A DNA stretch of 8,615 bases, taken from Chloroflexota bacterium (GTDB taxonomy: Bacteria; Chloroflexota; Dehalococcoidia; Lucifugimonadales; JADFKI01). The stretch is taken from assembly GCA_009838595.1 (NCBI GenBank), contig VXRI01000349.1, positions 1-8,615 of the forward strand. Direction: 5' to 3'. The position numbers were made by a program, and so were the translations under genes. A model generated the notes under the pieces. It searched no databases. It saw only the letters and a list, made by a program, of their open reading frames with translations, and was not told where the DNA came from. Positions 1 to 6,147 of this stretch are shown here, piece by piece (within the stretch, counting starts at the first letter, position 1; the number at the start of each line of letters is the position of its first letter).

Positions 1-911
1 GGGCTGGCTGGGAGGCATCTGAGGTTGGCGAGCGCTTTTTCGCAGTAGCGGCTGGCGAATTTGTACGATTCTTCGAGTACACCGTCATCTTGGATGGTGC
101 GGATTGCCTCGCCCATAAGGTCTTCGTCATTGGGACTTTCGAGCGCGCGTTCCACGATTTCGGCGCAGTGCTTCTGATTCATGGCGATAAGCGTGGGCAG
201 GGTGACGACGCCGTTGGCAAGATCGCTACCGATGGGCTTACCGAACTCTTCCTCCGTGCCGTCGAAATCTAGGATGTCATCGACGACTTGGAACGCCATA
301 CCAAGATTGTGGCCATAGTTGCGGAATGCCACGCAGCACTCTTCCGGCGCGCCGCTTAGCACTGCGCCGGATTCTGCTGCTGTGGTGAACAGCGAAGCGG
401 TCTTGTTGTAGATACGCTCAAGATAGCTGTCCAGCGATTGCGTAGGATTGTATGTCTCCGACATTTCCTGCAACTCGCCGCTAGAAAGCTCCATAATGGT
501 TTCGGCGAAGCGCTTGATTACGCGGATGTTGCCAGTGTCGCAGACGAATGTTGCGGACGCAGCGAAGATGTAGTCGCCGGCGAGCACGGCTGCCTTCGGT
601 CCCCACAGACTGCTGATTGTCATCTTGCCGCGCCGCAGCGATGCTCCATCCACCGTGTCATCGTGGATTAGCGATGCGATGTGCAGCAGTTCCACACCTA
701 TTGCCATTTTCTCGGTGGTGCGCTCGTCGTGCGGGCAGAAGCTCGACGCGAGCAGCGTTATCGCGGGACGGATGTACTTACCCGGTGACGACAGCGAATG
801 CCCCAACAGCTGTGCGAGAAACGGATGCTTCTCTGCCGCCATTCCCATCAAGGAGGCGTTGACGCCTTCTAATCGATCCCTGATGGGTTCGTAAAACGAT
901 GCGGACTGCAC
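1..911 (-). CDS. trans-polyprenyl diphosphate synthase (IspB/HepT-like), 3' end cut by window edge
   Basis: Makes a long isoprenyl diphosphate by successive trans condensations of isopentenyl diphosphate onto an allylic primer; in bacteria the product is usually the quinone side-chain precursor. Counting from the GTG at 911, 303 codons are visible. The G-K-Y-I-R-P substrate motif is at 44-49, the first Asp-rich motif DDTVD at 84-88 followed by the usual R-R-G, and the second motif DDILDFD at 211-217 followed by FGKPIGSDL. Family members are about 320-330 residues, so only about the last 20 are missing. Small residues (Ala79, Ser80) sit at -5 and -4 before the first DDxxD, which in this family goes with longer products (inference). 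In the usual G-K-x-T-L-P after the second motif, Val replaces Lys (NGVVTLP). The GTG start is chosen because it has a GAAGGAA ribosome site and gives the expected N-terminus; reading further upstream adds an unlikely His/Cys-rich stretch. It lies 51 bases after metG, probably in the same transcript. Confidence 0.93.
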   Translation of the reverse strand, partial: MQSASFYEPIRDRLEGVNASLMGMAAEKHPFLAQLLGHSLSSPGKYIRPAITLLASSFCPHDERTTEKMAIGVELLHIASLIHDDTVDGASLRRGKMTISSLWGPKAAVLAGDYIFAASATFVCDTGNIRVIKRFAETIMELSSGELQEMSETYNPTQSLDSYLERIYNKTASLFTTAAESGAVLSGAPEECCVAFRNYGHNLGMAFQVVDDILDFDGTEEEFGKPIGSDLANGVVTLPTLIAMNQKHCAEIVERALESPNDEDLMGEAIRTIQDDGVLEESYKFASRYCEKALANLRCLPAS

Positions 912-920
912 TCGATTCCG

Positions 921-927
921 TTCCTTC
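921..927 (-). promoter_or_regulatory. ribosome binding site for the GTG-started polyprenyl synthase
   Basis: On the minus strand GAAGGAA lies 9-10 bases before the GTG at 911-909. It supports that start over the internal ATG at 848, which would leave only about 22 residues before the G-K-Y-I-R-P motif. Confidence 0.6.
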
Positions 928-962
928 GCAATAGACTGGCAACAATGCCAATAATGATATAC

Positions 963-2630
963 CTAGTCGCCGATTCGTTGCTCTTCCGCCGCGATGACTT
1001 TTTCGTCCAGCTTCTGGAATAGCGGTGTAGGGCGCTGAATCTTCAAGCCGGGCTTCAGATCTGTGTCGTTCCACGCCCAGCCGCCGTTTTCGACATTGCC
1101 TTCGAGACCGAGCATCTCGTGTAATTTCTGCGAGCTGAATGGCAGGAAGGGGTACATCGTCGTCTTCAAGCAGTTGATAGCCGTGAGCGCCGTCCAGAGC
1201 GTCTGCGCGGCATCATCCTTGTCGCGGCGCACGGCACGCCACGGCTCTTTTTGATCCAAGTAGCGGTTGGTAGCTTGAGCGAGCGCCATCGACGACTGCA
1301 GTGCTTGCCGCAACCGCACGACTTCTATGTACGACTGCACCTCGTCGAATCGCCGGTGCGCCTCGGCGAGCAAAGCTCGGCTCACTTCGTCGAGTTCGCC
1401 GGGCTCGGGCAGCACGCCTTCGAAATTGCGGTTCAGCATGGACAGCACTCGGTGCACCAGATTGCCGTATGTCGCAACCAGCTCGTCGTTGTTGCGCCGC
1501 ACATACTCGCGCCAGGAAAAGTCGGAGTCCGATGTCTCCGGCAAGTTCGCGGCAATGACATAACGCAGCGGGTCGGGATCGTAGCGGTCGAGATAGTCTG
1601 GCAGCCAAACCGCCCAATTGCGGCTAGTGGACAGCTTGAAGCCCTCGAGATTCAGGTACTCGTTGGCAGGCACGTCGTATGGTAGGTTCAATCCGCCGTA
1701 GCCCAGCAGCATAGCTGGCCAAATAACCGTGTGGAACGGGATGTTGTCCTTGCCCATGAAGTAGTACGCGCGGCTACCGTCCTCCCAGAACGACTTCCAT
1801 GCGTCGGGGTTGTCGCTGTCTTTCGCCCATTCAATCGATGCGGACAGGTATCCGACGACCGCCTCGAACCAGACGTAGATGCGCTTGCCGTCGTATCCGT
1901 CGAGCGGCAGGGGCACACCCCAATCGATGTCACGCGTGATGGCTCGGTCGTGCAGCCCGCCTTCCAGATAGCCGATGGTAAAGTTGCGCACATTCGGACG
2001 CCAGTGTTCCTGAGCGCGCACCCAATCCAGGAGATGGTCTTCGAATGCGCTGAGCCTCAGGAAGAAGTGCTCGGTTTCTCGGAACACCGGCGCACTGCCG
2101 CAGATGCGGCAGCTCATGTTGATCAGGTCTTTCGGGTCGAGTGTGCGGCCGCAGTTGTCGCACTGGTCGCCTCGCGCGCCGTTATAGCCGCAGAATGGGC
2201 AGGTTCCTTCTACATACCTATCTGCAAGGAAACGGTTCTCGACCGCGCAGTATGGCTGGACCATCGTGTTCTTGTAGATGAAACCGCGTTCGAGCAGGCG
2301 GGTGAAAATGCCTTGCGATACTTCTGTGTGATTGTCCGTGTGCGTGGTGGTGAACAGGTCGAAACTGATGCCAAGCCGCTGCCAACTTTCCAGGAACTCT
2401 GCCTGATACTTGCTGTATATATCCTCTGGACTGACACCTTGTTGCTCGGCGGTGAGCGTAACCGGCGTGCCGTGTGCGTCGCTGCCCGACACCATCAGTA
2501 CCTCGTTACCCTTGAGGCGATGGTAGCGAGCGAAAATGTCGGCGGGCAAGTAAGTTCCCGCGACATGCCCAATGTGGATGGAGCCGTTCGCATACGGCCA
2601 GGCGACGGCGGCGAGTATTCGTTCAGGCAT
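963..2630 (-). CDS. metG: methionine--tRNA ligase (MetRS), short form without C-terminal tRNA-binding domain
   Basis: Class I aminoacyl-tRNA synthetase charging tRNA-Met in the cytoplasm; 555 residues. The HIGH signature is intact (H-I-G-H at 19-22, after PYANGSIHI). The connective zinc region has one four-Cys knuckle (Cys144, 147, 157, 160) and a second Cys pair (174, 177), as in the E. coli-type subgroup rather than the zinc-free form. The KMSKS loop reads F-K-L-S-T-S-R-N-W (331-339), with Thr where the second Lys usually is. The anticodon-binding helical domain follows, with D-Q-K-E-P-W at 459-464. The protein ends about 120 residues short of E. coli MetRS and lacks the appended Trbp111-like dimerisation/tRNA-binding domain, a common bacterial variant. 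The ATG start places the N-terminus right at the Rossmann strand (ILAAVAWPYANG); its ribosome site is weak. It sits between rsmI and the polyprenyl synthase, all in one direction. Confidence 0.97.
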   Translation of the reverse strand: MPERILAAVAWPYANGSIHIGHVAGTYLPADIFARYHRLKGNEVLMVSGSDAHGTPVTLTAEQQGVSPEDIYSKYQAEFLESWQRLGISFDLFTTTHTDNHTEVSQGIFTRLLERGFIYKNTMVQPYCAVENRFLADRYVEGTCPFCGYNGARGDQCDNCGRTLDPKDLINMSCRICGSAPVFRETEHFFLRLSAFEDHLLDWVRAQEHWRPNVRNFTIGYLEGGLHDRAITRDIDWGVPLPLDGYDGKRIYVWFEAVVGYLSASIEWAKDSDNPDAWKSFWEDGSRAYYFMGKDNIPFHTVIWPAMLLGYGGLNLPYDVPANEYLNLEGFKLSTSRNWAVWLPDYLDRYDPDPLRYVIAANLPETSDSDFSWREYVRRNNDELVATYGNLVHRVLSMLNRNFEGVLPEPGELDEVSRALLAEAHRRFDEVQSYIEVVRLRQALQSSMALAQATNRYLDQKEPWRAVRRDKDDAAQTLWTALTAINCLKTTMYPFLPFSSQKLHEMLGLEGNVENGGWAWNDTDLKPGLKIQRPTPLFQKLDEKVIAAEEQRIGD

Positions 2631-2669
2631 CGTGATTCACGCTCAGAAAGACCAGAGTATTCGCCTGCC

Positions 2670-2678
2670 ATGATAACA
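2670..2678 (-). promoter_or_regulatory. possible extended -10 promoter for metG
   Basis: The minus strand reads TGTTATCAT: a TG one base ahead of a hexamer matching TATAAT at five of six positions, the pattern of an extended -10 element. The spacing would put a start site near 2663 and a leader of about 33 bases before the metG ATG. No convincing -35 hexamer lies 16-18 bases upstream, so the assignment is tentative; metG could equally be read from rsmI. Confidence 0.3.
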
Positions 2679-2695
2679 CAAGGTAGCGCGGCGCG

Positions 2696-2712
2696 GCACT
2701 TAATCGAAGTGC
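2696..2712. other. perfect hairpin A in the rsmI-metG spacer
   Basis: GCACTT and AAGTGC form a 6-bp perfect inverted repeat around a 5-base loop. No T-run follows on either strand beyond three T's, so this is not a classical terminator on its own. It is three bases from hairpin B, and together they could fold the 3' end of the rsmI message or the metG leader. Confidence 0.5.
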
Positions 2713-2715
2713 TTT

Positions 2716-2740
2716 GGCATTGGGCGCAATTCCCAATGCC
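2716..2740. other. perfect hairpin B in the rsmI-metG spacer
   Basis: GGCATTGGG and CCCAATGCC are exact reverse complements (9 bp) with a 7-base loop. A further CTT/AAG pairing outside a small internal loop could extend it. It lies 78 bases beyond the rsmI stop in the direction of transcription. On the minus strand the base after the stem begins AAAGC, so no U-tract is present. It may be a processed or stabilising 3' structure of rsmI, or a leader element of metG; the sequence does not say which. Confidence 0.6.
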
Positions 2741-2818
2741 TTAAGTTCCTTCACCTTGATGGAGGAAGGATAGAAAGGGTGTAGTGGGATGGACTGAATT
2801 ATGCAAACCTCTACACGC

Positions 2819-3646
2819 TTATTCGCGGCGTTCTTCCAGCCACATCTGATAGACACGCCTGCGCGACAGTCCGGTAACGACAGAGACGTGCGCCACCGTG
2901 TGCTTTGCGCCGGCACCTTGTATTCGCAGTTCGGCGATTAGGCTTGCCGCTGTCTGCTCTGCTGCGTGGTCGTCTTGTGGCACATTCGTGGCGCCGGCGA
3001 TTACCAGAGTGAACTCGCCACGCGGCTGCGTGTAGTGTGCCAACGCATCTGACGCATTGCCGCGAAACACCTCCTCATGTAACTTTGTCATCTCCCTGCA
3101 GATTGCTATGCGCCGACCGCCTAGGATGTCGCCTAAGTCTTGCAGTGAACGGCGAAGGCGCCTGGGTGCCTCGAATGCGATTGCGGGACGGGTCTCTGCC
3201 AGCAGTGATTGGAGCAATGCAACACGCTCGCTCTTCTTGCGCGGAATAAAGCCGAGATATACAAAGGACTCTTCTACTAATCCTGACACAGCGACGGCGG
3301 CCGTCACGGCAGACGCGCCCGGTACCGCGACGACTGGGATAACTGCGTCGAACGCCGCATTTACCAGCGCTTGTCCGGGATCGTTAACGCCGGGCGTACC
3401 CGCGTCCGATACGAGCGCGATGTCGTCTTCGTGCAATGTGGACAGCAATTCCGGAATTCGCGATGATTGGTTGTGTTCGTTGAAGCTAGTCAATCGCGTG
3501 TGAATGTCGTAGTGGCTCAGCAGCTTGCGAGTTACTCGCGTGTCCTCAGCCGCAATCAGTCTGACTTCACGCAAGATGCGCAGGGCGCGCAGAGTGATGT
3601 CTTCCAAGTTGCCGATGGGCGTTGAGACAATGTAGAGCGTGGGCAT
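2819..3646 (-). CDS. rsmI: 16S rRNA (cytidine1402-2'-O)-methyltransferase RsmI
   Basis: SAM-dependent tetrapyrrole-methylase-fold enzyme that 2'-O-methylates C1402 in the 16S rRNA decoding centre. At 275 residues it has normal family length. Visible signatures: the N-terminal strand and loop LYIVSTPIGNL (4-14), A-A-E-D-T-R (32-37), S-D-A-G-T-P-G (80-86), V-P-G-A-S-A (108-113), F-E-A-P-R-R (158-163), R-E-M-T-K (184-188) and G-E-F-T-L-V (210-215). The C-terminal about 50 residues form the small helical RsmI tail (G-L-S-R-R-R-V-Y near 259-266). The ATG at 3646 is fixed by the family N-terminus, although no clear ribosome site precedes it. It is the first gene of the rsmI - metG - polyprenyl synthase run. 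Confidence 0.96.
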   Translation of the reverse strand: MPTLYIVSTPIGNLEDITLRALRILREVRLIAAEDTRVTRKLLSHYDIHTRLTSFNEHNQSSRIPELLSTLHEDDIALVSDAGTPGVNDPGQALVNAAFDAVIPVVAVPGASAVTAAVAVSGLVEESFVYLGFIPRKKSERVALLQSLLAETRPAIAFEAPRRLRRSLQDLGDILGGRRIAICREMTKLHEEVFRGNASDALAHYTQPRGEFTLVIAGATNVPQDDHAAEQTAASLIAELRIQGAGAKHTVAHVSVVTGLSRRRVYQMWLEERRE

Positions 3647-3706
3647 GTGAATGTCGCAGGCATTGCTGCTAATCGTTTGATGTAAATTACTTCATGATGA
3701 TGTGAA

Positions 3707-3730
3707 GAGGGCAGCCCGAAAGCTGCCCTC
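3707..3730 (-). terminator. hairpin terminator after the MaoC-like gene
   Basis: GAGGGCAGC and GCTGCCCTC form a 9-bp perfect stem with a 6-base loop, beginning 29 bases past the stop of the MaoC-like gene. The minus-strand tail is only TTCACATC; the plus-strand tail GTTTATT is somewhat more T-rich. Placement in the middle of a 113-base spacer argues for a terminator, perhaps with weak U-tract dependence. It marks the boundary between the metabolic genes and the rsmI run. Confidence 0.6.
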
Positions 3731-3759
3731 GTTTATTGCAATTCTAAGTGCTTCGGGTA

Positions 3760-4635
3760 TTATTCCAAAGCGCTAGCCGTGCCTACGATGCAGACGGTCC
3801 CGTCCGGTTTTTCCATCCAGACTGCGACGTTGGCGCGCGTGCCTCCGTTTTCCTGTACGCGGTCGGTGATGACGCCGCGAGCAATCACGCGGTCGTCGGG
3901 CCAGACGATGTTTGTGAACTTGATGTCCAGTGTACCGCCTTCGTACCAGCCCTTGCCAAAGCGCCGATCCATCATGTCGCCAATATAGGACATTGTCATC
4001 CTGCCGCCGACTACGACTTCCTCGAAGCCGAGCTCTTCGGCTGCCTGCTTGTCAGTGTGGTAGTTCTTGTTGCCGTGGAAGAACAAGCCGCACATTTCCA
4101 GCGTGATGTCGCTTTCGACGGGATCGATGGATTCGCCGTCCGGTACTTGGAACTTGCGAATGCCTTCCTTCTTATTAGGGTCGCGCAGTTGGACTTTGCC
4201 AAGATGGCTCTTGCCAAGCAGGTAGCTTTGGTGATGCGTGCCGCGCGCCATCAATTCGCCGTCGTCCGACCACAGGTCAACGACTTGCTTGACAACCGTG
4301 CGATCGCGCCATTCGTATATGTCTGCGACAGTCGATGTGCGGCTGTATGTCTCGGCGGGATGCATAGGCTTGCGCAGTTCCCATTCCTGCCGAATCCATA
4401 GGTTGCCGAAGTTATCTTTGAAGCCCGCGCCGCTAAATCCGCCATCAACATTGGTGAGGATCATCGACGGCACGACGGGCTTGCCATACGACGAATTCTC
4501 GTTGTAGAAGGATGAATCAACCTCAAGTCCTTCGAAGTAGTGGTGCAGCACTTCTCCGCTTGCGGTGAATTCGTTCTTGCCGAGGTCTTTGCCCACGAAA
4601 GCTTCTTCGGGATCGCGAGTCTGTTGCTGAGTCAT
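3760..4635 (-). CDS. MaoC-like double hot-dog protein (putative acyl-CoA hydratase/dehydratase or acyl-CoA binding)
   Basis: 291 residues, long enough for two hot-dog folds. An N-terminal half (about 22-140) contains L-W-I-R-Q-E-W-E-L-R-K-P (79-90), and a C-terminal half (about 170-291) has the MaoC layout: N-Y-H-T-D (191-195), A-A-E-E-L-G-F (198-204), V-V-G-G-R-M-T-M-S (208-216), F-T-N-I-V-W-P-D-D (240-248). In hydratases the catalytic motif is D-x-N-P-x-H; here the aligned stretch is G-N-K-N-Y-H, so His193 is kept but the Asp is Gly. Classical (R)-enoyl-CoA hydratase activity is therefore doubtful. The ATG at 4635 is preferred to the in-frame start at 4692 because AAGGAG lies six bases before it and the extra 19 residues resemble nothing in the family. 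A separate promoter upstream and a hairpin downstream suggest it can be transcribed alone. Its neighbours are CoA-transferases and a ThDP lyase. Family call is firm, reaction unknown. Confidence 0.82.
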   Translation of the reverse strand: MTQQQTRDPEEAFVGKDLGKNEFTASGEVLHHYFEGLEVDSSFYNENSSYGKPVVPSMILTNVDGGFSGAGFKDNFGNLWIRQEWELRKPMHPAETYSRTSTVADIYEWRDRTVVKQVVDLWSDDGELMARGTHHQSYLLGKSHLGKVQLRDPNKKEGIRKFQVPDGESIDPVESDITLEMCGLFFHGNKNYHTDKQAAEELGFEEVVVGGRMTMSYIGDMMDRRFGKGWYEGGTLDIKFTNIVWPDDRVIARGVITDRVQENGGTRANVAVWMEKPDGTVCIVGTASALE

Positions 4636-4641
4636 TACCTG

Positions 4642-4647
4642 CTCCTT
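4642..4647 (-). promoter_or_regulatory. ribosome binding site fixing the MaoC-like start
   Basis: AAGGAG on the minus strand, six bases from the ATG at 4635-4633. It decides between that start and the in-frame upstream start at 4692. Confidence 0.8.
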
Positions 4648-4681
4648 GCTGCTTGGATACGCCTTGTCAATTGCTAGGACT

Positions 4682-4709
4682 ATTTTACGCAATCCGCCAT
4701 AATTCGCAA
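4682..4709 (-). promoter_or_regulatory. candidate sigma-70 promoter for the MaoC-like gene
   Basis: On the minus strand TTGCGA (4709-4704) and TAAAAT (4687-4682) are separated by 16 bases. This would start transcription near 4675, about 40 bases before the ATG. It lies in the 143-base spacer after the CoA-transferase stop. Confidence 0.42.
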
Positions 4710-4778
4710 GTGGGCTGGGTAGAGTGGGGGTCAGTTCATCTCCATCCTAGCCCTATTCCGACAAGGGAGCCGGGACAA

Positions 4779-6011
4779 TTAGAGGATAACGCTCTGCGCC
4801 TGCAATTCTGCTATGTCGTCCCAACTGTAATCTAGCAGGTCTATCAGTACTGACTCGGTATGTTCGCCGTGCGCTGGCGCGAGCCGCTTCGTAGCTACGG
4901 GCGTTTCGCCGTATGCGATGGGCGTCTGATGCCACTTGGTAGCGCCTAGTGTAGCGTGCTCGAAGTCGATGAGATAGTCATTCTCGATGACCTGTGGGTC
5001 GTTCGGCAAGTCCATTATGGACTGCACGCGTTCCCATATCAGGTCGCCGGCGTCGTTGAGTCGATTTTCCCATTCGTCGCGCGAGTGCTTGGCGAAAATA
5101 TCGTCGAGAATACCGATAAGCTCTTCGCGGTGTTCGCCGCGCAACGGCATCGTGCAAAAGCGTTCGTGTGTTACAAGGTCTGGGCGTCCAAGCGCTTTGC
5201 AGAATGTGGGCCAATACCGTTCGCCTTGGCTCATTGAGAAGGCGATCCACTTGTCGTCCTTGCAGCGGTAATAGTTCCATAGGATGTTGCCGGCGCGCGT
5301 TCTAGGTTGGCGTTCGAATGCCCTGCCCATTAACAGCGCGATGCCGTCACGCATGCCGCCAAGCCACATGAGGCTGCCAAGATGCGACACATCTACGCGC
5401 TGCGATACGCCGAATCGTTCTCGCGCGACAACTGCGCCAAGCACGCCATACGAGAGCATTATGCCCGCAATCTGATCCGCCATACCGTTGATGTTATATG
5501 GGATGCCGTCGCCCGGTCCTGCCCACCACAGCGAACCGGCGCGCGCCTCGCCGGTTAGTGCGAATGCGGGCTTGCCGGAGTCGTCGCCCTTTGGTCCATA
5601 GCCGGTTGCGGATGCGTAGATTAAGCTGGGGTTGCGCTTTGTCAGATCTTCGTATCCCAAGCCGAGCCGTTCGGCAACACCCTGCCGGAAGTTCTCCACG
5701 AATATATCCGACTGTTCCACGAGCTTCATCATCACCTCAAGTCCTTTCGGATGCTTGAGGTTCAAGGCAATACCGCGCTTATTGCGGTTTAGGCTTTCGA
5801 AGTAGGCGCTGCTGCCTTCCAGCCCGTTGACCACCCCCGCGACGCTCGCGAACTGCCTGCCGTGATCGCCGTCTAATGACTCAACCTTTATGACATCCGC
5901 GCCTAGGTCGGCGAGCATCATAGTGGAGACGGGTCCAAATTGCCACATCGTCCAGTCGATAACGCGCATGCCGGATAGCGGGCCGCCTTGATTACCGTGG
6001 CTGTCGTTCAT
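4779..6011 (-). CDS. family III (CaiB/BaiF) acyl-CoA transferase
   Basis: Transfers CoA between a carboxylate and an acyl-CoA through an aspartyl-anhydride mechanism; cytoplasmic, usually an interlocked dimer. From the ATG at 6011 it is 410 residues, normal for the family. The N-terminal signature G-P-L-S-G-M-R-V-I-D-W (10-20) is followed by L-A-D-L-G-A-D-V-I-K-V-E (33-44), N-R-N-K-R-G-I-A-L-N-L (75-85) and V-E-N-F-R-Q-G (105-111). The nucleophile is probably Asp179 in N-G-M-A-D-Q-I-A-G. Q-R-V-D-V-S (204-209) precedes the small domain. An in-frame TTG at 6104 would add 31 residues, but that stretch overlaps the terminator-like hairpin and is not family-like, so it is rejected. The ribosome site is weak. 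Its C-terminal 80 residues closely match the partial transferase at the right edge. It follows the ThDP lyase and precedes the MaoC-like gene. The acid it activates is unknown; a 2-hydroxy acid would fit the neighbour. Confidence 0.92.
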   Translation of the reverse strand: MNDSHGNQGGPLSGMRVIDWTMWQFGPVSTMMLADLGADVIKVESLDGDHGRQFASVAGVVNGLEGSSAYFESLNRNKRGIALNLKHPKGLEVMMKLVEQSDIFVENFRQGVAERLGLGYEDLTKRNPSLIYASATGYGPKGDDSGKPAFALTGEARAGSLWWAGPGDGIPYNINGMADQIAGIMLSYGVLGAVVARERFGVSQRVDVSHLGSLMWLGGMRDGIALLMGRAFERQPRTRAGNILWNYYRCKDDKWIAFSMSQGERYWPTFCKALGRPDLVTHERFCTMPLRGEHREELIGILDDIFAKHSRDEWENRLNDAGDLIWERVQSIMDLPNDPQVIENDYLIDFEHATLGATKWHQTPIAYGETPVATKRLAPAHGEHTESVLIDLLDYSWDDIAELQAQSVIL

Positions 6012-6074
6012 GTTTAACACCAGATTGCACTGCTGGTCAGAGTAATGAATTGCGATTTCCGTTGGATATGCGAA

Positions 6075-6102
6075 GGGCGGTCCTGGTGTGCCAGGGCCGC
6101 CC
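6075..6102 (-). terminator. strong GC-rich hairpin after the ThDP gene
   Basis: Arms 6075-6086 and 6091-6102 pair over 12 positions with a 4-base loop. On the transcribed strand there is one C-A mismatch; on the other strand that position is G-U. It starts 45 bases past the ThDP-enzyme stop and lies 63 bases before the CoA-transferase ATG. The tail TTCGCATATC is poor in U, like that of the hairpin at 3707-3730. It is probably a terminator or a partial one that lowers expression of the downstream transferase. Confidence 0.6.
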
Positions 6103-6147
6103 AACTTCTAGCCTGTCCGATTTAACTGATGTCAGACGGGCGTGCCC

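Noticed and set aside
1731..2744. Long plus-strand open frame of 337 codons
   Set aside because: It is antisense to metG, which has every family motif. The frame has no recognisable domain and arises from the GC-rich codon pattern of the opposite strand.
2631..2818. T-box riboswitch for metG
   Set aside because: No T-box core sequence or antiterminator could be recognised in the spacer on the minus strand; only the two simple hairpins are seen.
3748..4401. Plus-strand open frame of 217 codons
   Set aside because: Antisense to the MaoC-like gene, with no family features.
4665..4670. Perfect TTGACA on the minus strand upstream of the MaoC-like gene
   Set aside because: A -10 at correct spacing would fall on the AAGGAG ribosome site. 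The TTGCGA/TAAAAT pair is better placed.
4712..4752. Weak inverted repeat (GGGCT...AGCCC) after the CoA-transferase stop
   Set aside because: A stem of about 8 bp with a wobble and a loop of about 25 bases is within chance expectation; not called a terminator.
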